A stretch of DNA of 64,000 nt from Reinekea marina (GCF_030409715.1 NZ_JAUFQI010000001.1:3398501-3462500); one strand, 5' to 3'; shown: positions 47,207 through 57,498, counted from the stretch's first letter. Program-made: numbers and translations. The notes: a model not told the origin generated them from the letters alone.

Positions 47207-48554
47207 TGACAACCACCTCCTTTGGAAAAAGCATCGTAAACTCAGTACTTTCATTCAAGACACTTTTTGCTTTCACCGCACCATTCACCATTTTCAATAA
47301 ATTCTCACTTAAGGCTAACCCTAACCCGACTCCTTCACCCACTGGCTTAGTGGTGAAAAACGCATTAAATATATTAGGTAAGTCTTCTTCAGTAATGCCG
47401 ACGCCGTTATCTAACACGCTGACACCAAAATTTAATTCGTCTTTAAAATAGTACACACTGATTTTAGGGTTTGCTTTGTCTTTAACGGCGTATACGGCAT
47501 TTCTGACGATATTATCAAGAGCTAGGGTAAACACCTGCAAAGGTAAGCAAACCGAAATTGGTTCATCGGGTAATATTAAATCAACGTACTCAGAGCCTTC
47601 TTCCAAACTCATGATGTAAAATTCAATAGAGCTTTTCACATCAAATACTTGCGGTTCTTCATCGGCCAGTTTATTCAATGGTTGTAAGAGCGACACGATA
47701 TCTGAGACTCGATCCAAGCCTTCAACAGATTCATCGATGACTTGATCGACTTCTTTCAACATTTGACTGGGCTTATTCAAACTATCTAAATTTAACGCTT
47801 CAATAGACTCTAAAACTTTAGAGCTTACTTTGCCGATGTAGGATAAATTACTTTTTATGAAACTAATGGGGTTATTAATTTCATGAGCAACACCCGCGGT
47901 AAAATGGCTCAAGGCGTTAGCTTTCTCAGTATCGACCAATTCACTTTGGGTACTCGACAAGCTATCGATGGTCGCCTGAAGCTCGCTGGTTTTTTCATAA
48001 ATTTGTTGTTCGAGCGTGTCGGTCAGCTCATGCAATTCCATTTCCGTTCGTTTACGGATGTACCACTGCCCAAAAATGGTGCCGAAAACCGCTATGACAT
48101 CCTTTAGGTGCGCGGTCATGGGTGCTCCTTTAATAAGGTTATCACACGCAAACCAGCCAATCGGTTTTTCACCATGCCAGATAGAGACAATTGCGTTCCA
48201 ACCGGTTCCCACTTCTTTGTCGTAACTTGTGAGGGGTATGTTTTCTTTTACAATTAATGCACCTTTTTGTTCAAGCGAGTCTTTCATCCAGTGATTATCG
48301 TAAAGCGACATTTCTAAATCATGCTCGTCTTTAATTTGCCCGTTTTTGTCTGTTCCCCAGGTCCCTTTCACCTTTGTTTGATCATCGGACAGCAAAAGTA
48401 TGCCTGCCCGATCAATACATAAGACATTTAAGGATATTTGCACCGCTTCATGGCAAATGTCGTCTAAATTTTTACAGTGTGCGAAAGCATGTTCAGCTTC
48501 CGATAATAACCAATGTAGATCTACAGATGGCTGTTCGGATGAGTTCAGTTGCAT
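47199..48554 (-). CDS. Soluble GAF-domain histidine kinase
   Basis: A 451-residue kinase. The GAF domain spans about residues 20-170 (NVLCIDRAGILLL, then WFACDNLIKG). A coiled coil (about 170-215) joins HisKA with His224 in GVAHEINNPISF, and the HATPase shows NIVRNAVYAVKD, DNGVGITEED and GEGVGLGLALS. No membrane segments, so an intracellular signal is detected. GGAGA upstream fits the start. Its C-terminus overlaps the REC-kinase by 8 bases, so the pair is one operon, divergent from the REC-PAS gene at 48702. Confidence 0.93.
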   Translation of the reverse strand: MQLNSSEQPSVDLHWLLSEAEHAFAHCKNLDDICHEAVQISLNVLCIDRAGILLLSDDQTKVKGTWGTDKNGQIKDEHDLEMSLYDNHWMKDSLEQKGALIVKENIPLTSYDKEVGTGWNAIVSIWHGEKPIGWFACDNLIKGAPMTAHLKDVIAVFGTIFGQWYIRKRTEMELHELTDTLEQQIYEKTSELQATIDSLSSTQSELVDTEKANALSHFTAGVAHEINNPISFIKSNLSYIGKVSSKVLESIEALNLDSLNKPSQMLKEVDQVIDESVEGLDRVSDIVSLLQPLNKLADEEPQVFDVKSSIEFYIMSLEEGSEYVDLILPDEPISVCLPLQVFTLALDNIVRNAVYAVKDKANPKISVYYFKDELNFGVSVLDNGVGITEEDLPNIFNAFFTTKPVGEGVGLGLALSENLLKMVNGAVKAKSVLNESTEFTMLFPKEVVVNE

Positions 48555-48701
48555 TGTTTCTCCACGCTCAAACGGGCCTAAATTCGGCCGCCCTACTTAA
48601 GACTTTAGCAGAGAATTAGAACTTCATTAGAAATCTTTGCGAAAGGTTAACCCCTGTCTATACTGCCATTAGATTACCTAAAGAAGATGCCTAGAGGATA
48701 T

Positions 48702-49484
48702 ATGGCTAAGATACTCGTAGTAGACGATGAAGCGAACGTTGCTAAGTCTGTGATGCGCCTTTTAGAAGAGCAGGGATTTCAAGTATTTACCGCTGAAAAT
48801 GGCAAAAACGCACTCGACATACTTAATAGTGAAAGCGACATCAGCGTGGTCATTTCTGACCAGCGAATGCCGGTGATGACGGGGGCTGATCTGTTTAAGC
48901 AAATGCAACTCGATCACCCACTGGTGAAACGAGTATTGCTCACAGGTTACACTGAAATGGAGACGTTGCGAAAAGCCATCAACCAAGGGTCCATATTTAG
49001 ATTATTGCTAAAACCCTGGGATGACAGTGAGCTCATAAATTGCATCCAAGAAGCCGTTGCTGCCTTCAATTTAGAACGTGAGAACAGATCGATCAAAGAA
49101 AAATTAACCAAGCTCAATATAAATTTAGAGCGATCGGTAGATCAGAAAAATCGTGAATTGAGTATGAATATTCATTCACTAGAGCGCTATGAGTTAATTA
49201 TTTCTCAATTACCTATCGGAATAATTTGCCTTAGCGATGAAGGGATGATCGTGCTCGCCAATAAGCAATTTTACCATGACTTTAACATTGACCATGCTAT
49301 TGAAGGCTTACCGTTCAATAGAATTCTACCAGCTGAGATGAACAACCTTATAGAGAATTTTGAAGACGGTCGCCACCACACTATTGAAACAGACACCGCC
49401 AAATTTGATGTCACCTCTAACTTTTTACGAGACAATAACCATGTATTTGGGAAAACGCTCTCAATAAGGGTTTTAACTAAATGA
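48702..49484 (+). CDS. Response regulator with coiled coil and PAS-like domain
   Basis: A 260-residue protein. The receiver has phospho-Asp53 in VVISDQRMPVMTG and ends KPWDDSELI as in RpfG-type regulators. A long helix (about 125-160) leads into a PAS-like domain (about 165-240). It has no DNA-binding or enzyme domain, so it may dock to a partner. AGAGGA before the ATG at 48702 sets the start; the alternative at 48687 lacks it. The stop overlaps the next gene's start by four bases. Confidence 0.85.
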   Translation: MAKILVVDDEANVAKSVMRLLEEQGFQVFTAENGKNALDILNSESDISVVISDQRMPVMTGADLFKQMQLDHPLVKRVLLTGYTEMETLRKAINQGSIFRLLLKPWDDSELINCIQEAVAAFNLERENRSIKEKLTKLNINLERSVDQKNRELSMNIHSLERYELIISQLPIGIICLSDEGMIVLANKQFYHDFNIDHAIEGLPFNRILPAEMNNLIENFEDGRHHTIETDTAKFDVTSNFLRDNNHVFGKTLSIRVLTK

Positions 49485-49771
49485 ATATACAGATTACGGA
49501 AGCCGTAGGCCGAACCACATCTTTGGCCATTGTGAACAGTCGCGGGGCGGTTTTAATTCCAGCCGGTTTTGAGTTGTCTGAAAAAGTTATTGAAGCCTTA
49601 ATTAAGCAAGGGATTGAATCGGTAGAAGTTTTAGAAAGCAATGAAAACGACGTCATTGCAGAAATCATGCAAAAAAAGATTGATCGAATTGAACACCTTT
49701 TTTATCCATACGATTCACTAAAAATGAATGAGCTAAAAACATGCTTGATCAATCAAACCCTGAACTCTTAG
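49481..49771 (+). CDS. Small protein resembling the tail module of HD-GYP proteins
   Basis: A 96-residue protein without membrane segments. It has the AVGRTTSLAIVNSRGAVLIPAGFELSEKVI pattern, given by key pieces RGAVLIPAG and LSEKVIEALIKQGIESVEVL. The same kind of element appears at the C-terminus of the HD-GYP protein three genes on (LFNVRGVIMLTKGTMVTLKTLEKL). It is a likely standalone copy of a small regulatory module. It overlaps the previous and next genes (4 and 31 bases), so translation is coupled. Confidence 0.7.
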   Translation: MNIQITEAVGRTTSLAIVNSRGAVLIPAGFELSEKVIEALIKQGIESVEVLESNENDVIAEIMQKKIDRIEHLFYPYDSLKMNELKTCLINQTLNS

Positions 49772-50514
49772 AGTGGCTAACGAGCCTTGAAAAGCTCGAT
49801 CAAACTAAAATCATAAGCTCTGAAACCCAGAAGCTACTAGATGAACTCGGCAGTGAAGATTTAAACATTGCTCGAGTGAGCCAGCTGCTTGAGTCCGAGC
49901 CCATTCTTTGTGCCAGAATTTTGATGATTGCCAACAGTCCATTTTTTGGTTTTGCCCGACAAATTGACCGCATTGAAGAAGCCGTCGTCATCATCGGCAG
50001 TAAAACACTGACCTCATTGATTTACACCAGTACACTGCTAAAAAGCACCAGTAACCCTTCTGTATTGCCTTATGCAAAGCATTCGCTGACCACAGCCTTG
50101 TTCGGCAAAGCGCTGGCTGAAGCTACTAACGAAGACAAAGACCAAGCTTACTTAGGCGGCTTGTTGCATCTACTACCGGTTATTGCCAACTATCACCCGA
50201 AATTAGAAGGCCAGCTCAGCAATGAATTATTGCAGGCGGCGGCTTCCACCTTATTGGTAAAAATAGGCATGCCAGAGTCGACATGCCACAATATAACCAA
50301 CTTATACAGTGACAACCCCAACAATAGCCAATCTAAAATATTGAAATTGGCTAACGCCATGGCGATTATTCTTACCACTGAGGATTGTCCATTCTCATCG
50401 ATTCCCAATTTAGAAACATTGCTTTCTGAGTTATCCATTAAGCCTTCTGAGCTGGCGACTATGTGTGCCCGCGTTGAATCAGAACAGCACAGTTTATTCA
50501 GGTTACTAGGTTAA
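49741..50514 (+). CDS. HDOD-domain signalling protein
   Basis: A 257-residue protein consisting of one HDOD domain: ARILMIANSPFFGFARQIDRIEEAVVIIG region (key NSPFFG, about residues 60-65, and RIEEAVVIIG) and the HSLTTALFGKALAE, GGLLHLLPVI helices. HDOD proteins are inactive relatives of HD phosphohydrolases that act as scaffolds in signalling. It overlaps the upstream gene by 31 bases and is followed three bases later by the HD-GYP regulator. Confidence 0.9.
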   Translation: MLDQSNPELLEWLTSLEKLDQTKIISSETQKLLDELGSEDLNIARVSQLLESEPILCARILMIANSPFFGFARQIDRIEEAVVIIGSKTLTSLIYTSTLLKSTSNPSVLPYAKHSLTTALFGKALAEATNEDKDQAYLGGLLHLLPVIANYHPKLEGQLSNELLQAAASTLLVKIGMPESTCHNITNLYSDNPNNSQSKILKLANAMAIILTTEDCPFSSIPNLETLLSELSIKPSELATMCARVESEQHSLFRLLG

Positions 50515-50517
50515 AAT

Positions 50518-51849
50518 ATGACGGAAATTTCGAGTGATCAAATAAAAATATTATTTGTAGACGATGAAGAAAACATTTTAAAAACCCTTAAACGCTTAAT
50601 GAGTTTTGAGGACTACGAATGTTTTTTTGCCTCTAACGGAAAAGAAGGGTTAGAGCTACTTCAACAAACACCCATTGATATCATTATTTCTGATATGCGT
50701 ATGCCGGAAATGAATGGCGATGATTTTTTAGCCGCCGCGCGTGAGATTTGCCCAAATTCAATGCGATTTATTTTGTCGGGTTACTCCGACTTTACCTCCA
50801 TGATTAAGGCTCTGAACGAAGGCGGTGTACATCAATTTATCTCCAAGCCCTGGGATGATGAAGCCCTCCTTCAAAAAATTCACGATGCCGCTGAGTCTGT
50901 AAAAATAAGAAGCGAGCGCGATAGACTACGAGAGCTTACAGAGCGACAAGCTCAAGAGCTCAAAGATGCCAACCAAGGTTTAGAAGCAAAAGTTAAGGCA
51001 CGTACCAACGAACTGGAACAAACTTCCGACATGCTCGATTTAAGCTTTCAAGAGCTTAAAGCCAGTTATGGCGTTTTTATTGATGTGATTGCGCAGGTGC
51101 TGAGCCTTCGTTCGGTTGCGCCTAAAGATTACCTTAATGATATTGCCGATACGGCAAAAGCCTTAGCGGCCGCTAAGGGCATGAACGAAGATCAGCAAGA
51201 TCATGTTTATAAAGCTGCAAAACTGCACGAGCTAGGGAAAATCAGAATACCTGAAAACATTCTAAAAAAACCATTAACACAAATGTCAACTCAAGAGCTT
51301 AAAGAATACAAAACCTACCCAATGCAAGGTTATGCGCTGTTAGCAAGCTTGGATAACCTAGGCGAAGTTGCGAACTATATCCAGGCGCACAGCGAGCACT
51401 TTAATGGCAAAGGTTTTCCAAACCGACTCAGTGAAGGCCAAATTCCGCTCGGCTCTCGAATCATTTCGATTTGCATGTATTACTTCATGTATCGGAACGG
51501 GCTCATCGATGGCAACAGCCACGATGAAGACGAATCGGAGAAGTTTATTCGACAAAAGGCCGGTCAATGGGTCGACCCTGATTTAGTGGAAGCATTTTTA
51601 GAATGTGCGGAAGAAGAGTTAGCCAAAAAAGGTCAGTTTGAAAGCCGTATCGCACTGTCACAAGCTCAACCAGGCATAGTGTTATCGCGTGATTTATTTA
51701 ACGTACGTGGTGTCATCATGCTAACGAAAGGCACCATGGTTACGCTGAAAACATTGGAAAAACTCAGATACATCGCTGAGAAGGACTCCACCGACTACAC
51801 ACTCTATATTGAAGTCACGAATACGTTACCAACAGAAGGTGACGCTTAG
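50518..51849 (+). CDS. Response regulator with a degenerate HD-GYP domain
   Basis: A 443-residue protein: receiver (about 10-120, phospho-Asp59 in IIISDMRMP), coiled coil (about 130-185), HD-GYP-like domain (about 185-385) and a tail module (about 390-430). HD-GYP phosphodiesterases degrade cyclic di-GMP, but here key metal residues are altered: HE at 237-238 instead of HD, YP at 267-268 instead of HP, HSE at 291-293 instead of HHE, and GFP for GYP. Catalysis is therefore doubtful; it may bind ligand or partners instead. Last gene of the operon; a strong terminator follows. Confidence 0.87.
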   Translation: MTEISSDQIKILFVDDEENILKTLKRLMSFEDYECFFASNGKEGLELLQQTPIDIIISDMRMPEMNGDDFLAAAREICPNSMRFILSGYSDFTSMIKALNEGGVHQFISKPWDDEALLQKIHDAAESVKIRSERDRLRELTERQAQELKDANQGLEAKVKARTNELEQTSDMLDLSFQELKASYGVFIDVIAQVLSLRSVAPKDYLNDIADTAKALAAAKGMNEDQQDHVYKAAKLHELGKIRIPENILKKPLTQMSTQELKEYKTYPMQGYALLASLDNLGEVANYIQAHSEHFNGKGFPNRLSEGQIPLGSRIISICMYYFMYRNGLIDGNSHDEDESEKFIRQKAGQWVDPDLVEAFLECAEEELAKKGQFESRIALSQAQPGIVLSRDLFNVRGVIMLTKGTMVTLKTLEKLRYIAEKDSTDYTLYIEVTNTLPTEGDA

Positions 51850-51860
51850 TTTTTGTTTAA

Positions 51861-51890
51861 GACTCATGCACAATTAGAAGTGCATGAGTC
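51861..51890. terminator. Bidirectional terminator between HD-GYP and BKDH genes
   Basis: Perfect 11-bp stem GACTCATGCAC (51861-51871) with GTGCATGAGTC (51880-51890), loop AATTAGAA, followed by TATTTT. It separates two convergent operons. Confidence 0.9.
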
Positions 51891-51900
51891 TATTTTGAGA

Positions 51901-53127
51901 TTACTTTAATGTCATCATCATTGTCATTGGTGATTCTAAGAATTGCTTCCAGCGATTATTAAAGCGAGCAATGGTGCCACCATCGAGTACACGGTGATCG
52001 CCCGACCAGCTGGTTTGAATGATCTCTCGTGCCACGACTTGACCGCTGCTGTCAAAGCGAGGCAATGACTGTATTCGGCCAATGCCAACAATAGCGACTT
52101 CAGGCGCATTGACAATGGGAGTTGTCACCGTGCCACCAATAGACCCAATGTTCGAAATAGTTACCGTGCCGCCTTTTAAATCGGCTGGCGATAAACGGCC
52201 CGCGCGCCCGGCTTTTGTCAGCCGCTTAATTTCGGCTGATACTTCCGCTAACGACATCCGATTCACGCCTTTAATATTTGGCACCATTAACCCCATTGGG
52301 GAATCGACTGCCATGCCAATGTTATGATCAGAGAACTGGTGTATCTCTGTTCCAGCATCATTTACATGGCTGTTAATGATCGGAAATTCTTTCAGCGCCA
52401 GCGATAAACTTTTTACTAAAATGGCCATCAAGGTTAACTTTTGCTCACTGTCTTCCGATGCCTCATTCAAGGTACGACGCATTTCGTTGGCGGCGGTAAT
52501 ATCCACTTCTTCAGCAAAGGTGAAATGCGGAATGGTGGAGACACTGTGCAACATTTGTTTTGCCATCGCCGCACGAATGCCTTTAATAGGAATAATATCT
52601 ACGGCCGATTCAGCTGCGGGCGTTGCGTTGGCAGAGACAGCTGGCTGGCCGCCTTCGACAAAGTTAAGCATATCTTCTTTTAGCACTCGGCCATTTGGCC
52701 CTGTGCCTGGAACCTGCGCAATGTCGACATCTTGCTCTCTAGCAATGCGCCTTACCGCAGGCGTAGCCAATACTTTACGGCTGGTGCTTGGTTCAGTTTT
52801 TAAGCTTTGCGTTACGGCTTCTACTTTGCTTGGCTTGGTCTCTTGCTTTTCTTCAGCCGCAGGTTCTGCTTCGGTACTACCGGCTGAAGCAGATAACTCT
52901 ATTTGGAACAATGGCGCATGCACTTTAGCAATCTCACCTTCTTTCACATAGTGTTTTACTAAAACGCCAGCGTGCTTGGCAGGAATCTGCACCAACGCTT
53001 TATCGGTTTGAACATCGGCAATGGCCTGATCTTCTTCGATCACATCGCCTTCTTGTGCTAACCATTCAACCAGCTCACACTCCACAATGCCTTCGCCGAT
53101 ATCCGGTAAAATAAAATCTTCTTTCAT
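51901..53127 (-). CDS. bkdB: Branched-chain 2-oxoacid dehydrogenase E2 (dihydrolipoyl acyltransferase)
   Basis: A 408-residue E2. One lipoyl domain at about residues 1-80 carries the lipoyl Lys in QTDKALVQI; an Ala/Glu/Lys linker follows; the peripheral subunit-binding domain lies at about 115-155 ([19 protein letters not shown]); the catalytic domain runs to the end with the [12 protein letters not shown] active-site motif (catalytic His near 381). It transfers the acyl group from E1 to CoA. It is the last gene of the five-gene catabolic operon, 10 bases after E1 beta. Confidence 0.92.
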   Translation of the reverse strand: MKEDFILPDIGEGIVECELVEWLAQEGDVIEEDQAIADVQTDKALVQIPAKHAGVLVKHYVKEGEIAKVHAPLFQIELSASAGSTEAEPAAEEKQETKPSKVEAVTQSLKTEPSTSRKVLATPAVRRIAREQDVDIAQVPGTGPNGRVLKEDMLNFVEGGQPAVSANATPAAESAVDIIPIKGIRAAMAKQMLHSVSTIPHFTFAEEVDITAANEMRRTLNEASEDSEQKLTLMAILVKSLSLALKEFPIINSHVNDAGTEIHQFSDHNIGMAVDSPMGLMVPNIKGVNRMSLAEVSAEIKRLTKAGRAGRLSPADLKGGTVTISNIGSIGGTVTTPIVNAPEVAIVGIGRIQSLPRFDSSGQVVAREIIQTSWSGDHRVLDGGTIARFNNRWKQFLESPMTMMMTLK

Positions 53128-53137
53128 GGTCGGCTCC

Positions 53138-54115
53138 TTAATAATTCATGCTGTGTTTAATGGCTTCAAATACTTTACTGGCATCAGGAATGTATTCGGC
53201 TTCATGCGATAACGGGTAAGGGACATCCATTCCGCACACGCGTAATATTGGCGACTCTAAGTGCAAGAATGCATGTTCTTGAACCGTCGCAGCCACTTCA
53301 GCACCAAAACCATTTGTCAGGGTCGCTTCGTGGGAAATGATCAGTCGGCCAGTCTTTTTCACTGAGTTAACGATGGTCTCGACATCCCAAGGTACAATGG
53401 TTCTTAAATCGACCACTTCACAAGAGATGCCCTCTTCTTGCGCTAGCTTGGCGGCTTCAGTAATGATCTCCATCTGAGCACCCCAGGCTAACAAGGTGAT
53501 GTCAGTACCTTCTTCAACGACCTCAGCCACACCCAAAGGAATTTCATAATCTTCTTCGGGTACTTCACCTACAGAGGCGCGATACAAGCGTTTCGGCTCA
53601 AAGAAAATTACAGGATTATCGTCTCGAATAGAGGCCAACAATAAACCTTTTGCTTGATGAGGATTGCGAGGCACCACAACTTTTAAGCCTGGCGTATGGG
53701 CGAAATAGGCCTCGGGCGATTGTGAGTGATAATGCCCACCATGAATGCCACCACCGTATGGTGTTCTAACGGTAAGACCACCAACATTAAATTCATTACC
53801 ACTGCGGTAACGAAATTTAGCCGTTTCATTAACGATCTGATCAAAGGCTGGGAATATGTAATCGGCGAATTGGATTTCTGCAACGGCTTTAAATCCGTTG
53901 GCTGCCATGCCATTGGCAAACCCTAAAATGCCTTGCTCCACTAATGGAGTGTTAAACACGCGATCTTTGCCAAACTTTTCTTGCAAGTGGCTGGTTGCTC
54001 TGAAAACGCCGCCAAAGTGGCCGACATCTTCACCAAAACAAACGCACTTTTCGTCTTCACGCATGGCCGTTTCTAAAGCGCTGTTTACGGCCTGAAGGAG
54101 ATTGATTTTACTCAT
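53138..54115 (-). CDS. bkdA2: Branched-chain 2-oxoacid dehydrogenase E1 beta subunit
   Basis: A 325-residue thiamine-dependent subunit. [14 protein letters not shown] (about residues 28-41) and the [26 protein letters not shown] region (key [11 protein letters not shown]) form the cofactor and lipoyl pocket; DLRTIVPWD and the C-terminal region match the E1 beta family. It works as an alpha2-beta2 tetramer with the gene just upstream. Its ATG overlaps the E1 alpha stop by four bases. Confidence 0.93.
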   Translation of the reverse strand: MSKINLLQAVNSALETAMREDEKCVCFGEDVGHFGGVFRATSHLQEKFGKDRVFNTPLVEQGILGFANGMAANGFKAVAEIQFADYIFPAFDQIVNETAKFRYRSGNEFNVGGLTVRTPYGGGIHGGHYHSQSPEAYFAHTPGLKVVVPRNPHQAKGLLLASIRDDNPVIFFEPKRLYRASVGEVPEEDYEIPLGVAEVVEEGTDITLLAWGAQMEIITEAAKLAQEEGISCEVVDLRTIVPWDVETIVNSVKKTGRLIISHEATLTNGFGAEVAATVQEHAFLHLESPILRVCGMDVPYPLSHEAEYIPDASKVFEAIKHSMNY

Positions 54116-55278
54116 GAGTCTAACCTCCCAGAAGTTTTCGGATAAGCCGACGGGTACTTTCTAATGTGTGATTTAAGATCGGCCAACTGGCTTTCTAAAA
54201 TAGCTGAAGGTTCATCAAATACGTCGGTGATGATGTCATCAATTTTATTCACTGGACGTTTTTCAGCTTCTTTCATTTGCGCAAGAATTTCTTCGCGGTA
54301 TTCGGCATAGAGCGCGTTTTCTTGCTCATCGTCCCACCAGCCTTTTTTGGTCAGCCAATGCTTATAGCGTAAAACTGGGTCTTTAGTGGCCCATTTAGCT
54401 TCTTCTTCTTTTGAGCGATAACCAGTAGGATCATCTGACGTAGAATGCGCACCTAAGCGATAACTCATGGCTTCGATTAACACAGGCGCATTGTGCTCGA
54501 TGGCATACTCACGAGCGACTCGTGTGGCCTCATAAACTGCGAGCAAATCGTTACCATCTATACGAATGGTTTTTATCCCATAACCTACGCCTCGGCTTGC
54601 AATGCCGTCGCCAATGTATTGTTCTGAGGCAGGGGTTGAAATGGCATAACCATTATTTCGACAGAAGAATATGGTTGGGCATTTAAGTACGGCCGCCATG
54701 TTTAAGCCAGCATGAAAATCACCTTCACTTGCGGCGCCTTCACCAAAGTAACAAATAGTACAGGCTTTGTTACCTTCTAATTTTTGACTGTAGGCGTATC
54801 CCGAGGCTTGCGGAATTTGCGTACCCAAAGGTGAGGAGATGGTCATGTAGTTCAATTCGCTAGAACCATAATGAATAGGCATCTGACGACCTTTACCCAG
54901 ATCGCGCTCATTTGAAAAACACTGATCCATGAACTGCTCGGTACTAAAGCCACGATAACGCAAGGTGCCCTGCTCACGATATTGAGCAAACACCATATCT
55001 TTGGCTTCTAACGCTGCTGCCGAACCAATCGACGCGGCTTCTTCACCTAAGCAAGGCATATAGAATGAAATACGACCTTGACGTTGGGCGCTGACCATTC
55101 GTTCGTCAAACACCCGAATAAAGGCCAGGTCGCGATATATTTTAAGTGCAAATTCTTTCGACATCTCAGGTTCGACAGCCTTGGGGTACAAGGTGCCATC
55201 TTGCTTCAACACTTTAAAGATGGGTATTTCTAAAGCGTCGCCTGAGATAAATGTAGGTTTATGAATGGTCTTACTCAT
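54112..55278 (-). CDS. bkdA1: Branched-chain 2-oxoacid dehydrogenase E1 alpha subunit
   Basis: A 388-residue subunit. It binds thiamine diphosphate through [17 protein letters not shown] and [12 protein letters not shown] (about residues 170-206); the phosphate loop [12 protein letters not shown] is about 266-277. It decarboxylates the 2-oxo acids of Val, Leu and Ile. First of the three BKDH genes, with a 145-base AT-rich gap to the hydratase. No E3 (lpd) gene is beside it, so lipoamide dehydrogenase must be supplied elsewhere. Confidence 0.93.
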   Translation of the reverse strand: MSKTIHKPTFISGDALEIPIFKVLKQDGTLYPKAVEPEMSKEFALKIYRDLAFIRVFDERMVSAQRQGRISFYMPCLGEEAASIGSAAALEAKDMVFAQYREQGTLRYRGFSTEQFMDQCFSNERDLGKGRQMPIHYGSSELNYMTISSPLGTQIPQASGYAYSQKLEGNKACTICYFGEGAASEGDFHAGLNMAAVLKCPTIFFCRNNGYAISTPASEQYIGDGIASRGVGYGIKTIRIDGNDLLAVYEATRVAREYAIEHNAPVLIEAMSYRLGAHSTSDDPTGYRSKEEEAKWATKDPVLRYKHWLTKKGWWDDEQENALYAEYREEILAQMKEAEKRPVNKIDDIITDVFDEPSAILESQLADLKSHIRKYPSAYPKTSGRLDS

Positions 55279-55423
55279 AAAAACCTCCTCTCGTGTTATT
55301 TTAATTAGACGTGGTTAGCCCAAGAATCATTCTGATAAACTTAGACAGCCTTTTTCGAACTGAACTTGTGTTACTTTTTATTATTATTTTCATTTTTAAT
55401 ATTTTAATTTTAGTTTGGCGCTT

Positions 55424-56203
55424 TTAATTTAAGAACCAATTAGGTTTTCGTTTTTCAAGAAAAGCACTCAACCCTTCTTGGCCTTCATCTGAAACACGTT
55501 GATTAGCAATTCGCCAAGCTAAGTTTTCCATCAATGTTTCATCTATCGTTCGAGTGCTGACATCTCGAACCAGCTTTTTAATTTTTCGATGCGAATTTGG
55601 TCCGCCGGCACACAAGTGATTCTCGAGCGTTGAAAGCGTTTCATCGATTTCATCAGAAGCAACTACCTCGTGTACGAGCCCCAAGCTTAGCGCTTTTTCG
55701 GCACTGAAACGTTCACCTGTTAGCATATAACGTTTAGCTTGTCTGGCGCCCAATGCCTTGACGACAAATGGGGAAATAGTGGCCGGGCTTAATCCTAACC
55801 GTGTTTCAGACAACGCGAAAAAGGTTTGCTGTTCAGCAATAACTATGTCGGCACAGGCGGTTAAACCAACACCGCCACCCATTACAGCCCCATGAACAAT
55901 GGCAATAACAGGCTTTCGACAATGCGCGAGATTAAACATGAGATCGGCCAATTGCTTCGCATCGGCTACGTTGTCTTCCATGCTGACAGCTTTCATGCCC
56001 TTCATCCAATTCAAATCGGCACCGGCACTAAAGTGCTTGCCATTTCCGCGCAAAACAATGGCACGAATATCCTCTGAATCTTGAGCGTTCTCTATGTGCC
56101 CATTCAACGTGTTGATTAACTCGTTATTAAAAGCATTAGAAACGTCTGGTCTGTTCAGACGTAAGGTTAAAATGTGATTTTCTAGTTCGGCTATTACGGT
56201 CAT
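55424..56203 (-). CDS. Enoyl-CoA hydratase, methylglutaconyl-CoA hydratase-like (LiuC)
   Basis: A 259-residue crotonase-fold enzyme. The oxyanion hole and catalytic Glu lie in HFSAGADLNWMKGM (about residues 57-70) and the GGGVGLTACADIVIA segment (about 109-123); the second catalytic residue lies in LSETRLGLSPATI (about 131-143). The GADLNWMK piece is the signature of LiuC methylglutaconyl-CoA hydratase of leucine breakdown. It is 13 bases after the acyl-CoA dehydrogenase gene, so the two are co-transcribed. Methacrylyl-CoA hydratase is the main alternative. Confidence 0.82.
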   Translation of the reverse strand: MTVIAELENHILTLRLNRPDVSNAFNNELINTLNGHIENAQDSEDIRAIVLRGNGKHFSAGADLNWMKGMKAVSMEDNVADAKQLADLMFNLAHCRKPVIAIVHGAVMGGGVGLTACADIVIAEQQTFFALSETRLGLSPATISPFVVKALGARQAKRYMLTGERFSAEKALSLGLVHEVVASDEIDETLSTLENHLCAGGPNSHRKIKKLVRDVSTRTIDETLMENLAWRIANQRVSDEGQEGLSAFLEKRKPNWFLN

Positions 56204-56216
56204 TGAGACTTACCTA

Positions 56217-57362
56217 TTAACTGAATCGTTTTTCAATGTCGCGCGCAATGATCATTTTTTGGATGTCACTGGTGCCTTCATAAATTTTTGCCACACGAAC
56301 ATCTCGATAAATTTGTTCTAATGGGAAGTCATTTAGGTAACCGTAACCACCTAACACTTGCATGGCCTCTGAAACGACCGATTCCGCCATTTCACTGGCC
56401 ATCAGTTTGGCCATCGCCGCTTCTCTCAGTGCGGCTTCACCTCGATCTTTTTTACATGCCGCCAACCAAACCAACTGTCGCGCTGCTTCTATTTTGGTGT
56501 CCATATCGGCCAATCTAAACGCAATGGCCTGATGTTCCATTAACGGCTTATCAAAACTTTGTCGTTCAAGGGCGTAGTTTGCAGCAATATCAAAGGCGGC
56601 TTGAGCCATGCCGACACATTGTGCCGCGATACCAATACGACCACCTTCTAAATTAGCTAAGGCAATTGCGTAGCCTTGGCCTTCCTTACCTAATAAAGCA
56701 TCACTAGGTACAATTACATCGTTGAAATGCAATTGAGCCGTATCAGAGGCATGTTGACCCATTTTCTTTTCAATGTTGGTCACTTCAAACCCAGGCAGTT
56801 CAGAGGGCACTAAAAACGCACTCATGCCTTTTTTGCCTAATTCTGGGTTTGTTACGGCGAATATAATAGCAACATCGCAGATTGAGCCATTGGTGATGAA
56901 TTGCTTAGTTCCACTGATTCGCCAACCACCGTCTACTTTGGTGGCTTTGGTTTTTAACGCCGCGGCATCTGACCCGGCTTGTGGTTCCGTTAAACAAAAT
57001 GCACCCAGTTTTTCGCCAGTCGCTAATGGGGTTAGCCATTGCTCTTTCTGTTGGTCTGAGCCAAATGCATTTACTGGTCCGCAAACAACCGAATTCATAA
57101 CCGAAGTCACTGTGGATAAAGCACCATCGCCTTTGGCAATTTCTTCCACCACGAGCGCTAGAGATAAATAGCCTGCGTCACTTCCACCGTAAGACTCGGG
57201 TACTAACATACCGTAAAAGCCCATTTCACCCAGCTCTCGAATGGTATCAACGGGGATTTCGCTGCTTTTGTCCCAGAGTGCACTGTTCGGTTTTAGTGCA
57301 TTAATAGAAAAATCTGAGGCGGCATCACGCATCATGCGTTGAATGTCGTTTAGCTCTATCAC
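56217..57362 (-). CDS. Acyl-CoA dehydrogenase, short/branched-chain type
   Basis: A 381-residue FAD enzyme. It has the N-terminal helical domain, FCLTEPQAGSDAAALKT (about residues 122-138), the middle beta domain with WRISGTKQFITNG (about 147-159), the VLGGYGYLNDFPLE region and the IYEGTSDIQ segment (about 361-369) with the catalytic Glu. Position of the Glu fits short- and branched-chain members such as isobutyryl- or 2-methylbutyryl-CoA dehydrogenase rather than isovaleryl-CoA dehydrogenase. First gene of the operon, downstream of a LiuR-like palindrome. Confidence 0.9.
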   Translation of the reverse strand: MIELNDIQRMMRDAASDFSINALKPNSALWDKSSEIPVDTIRELGEMGFYGMLVPESYGGSDAGYLSLALVVEEIAKGDGALSTVTSVMNSVVCGPVNAFGSDQQKEQWLTPLATGEKLGAFCLTEPQAGSDAAALKTKATKVDGGWRISGTKQFITNGSICDVAIIFAVTNPELGKKGMSAFLVPSELPGFEVTNIEKKMGQHASDTAQLHFNDVIVPSDALLGKEGQGYAIALANLEGGRIGIAAQCVGMAQAAFDIAANYALERQSFDKPLMEHQAIAFRLADMDTKIEAARQLVWLAACKKDRGEAALREAAMAKLMASEMAESVVSEAMQVLGGYGYLNDFPLEQIYRDVRVAKIYEGTSDIQKMIIARDIEKRFS

Positions 57363-57498
57363 AGTGACCTCTTCGGCAGTTCGCCTTGGTAAGGATAGCT
57401 TAAGTCATCCGCTCTAGGCTGTTTATACAGCTTCTTTAGACGCAGAATCCCTAAGGCTTAAATCGTTCATTTTTATTTGGGGTGTAGGCTAATTCAGG

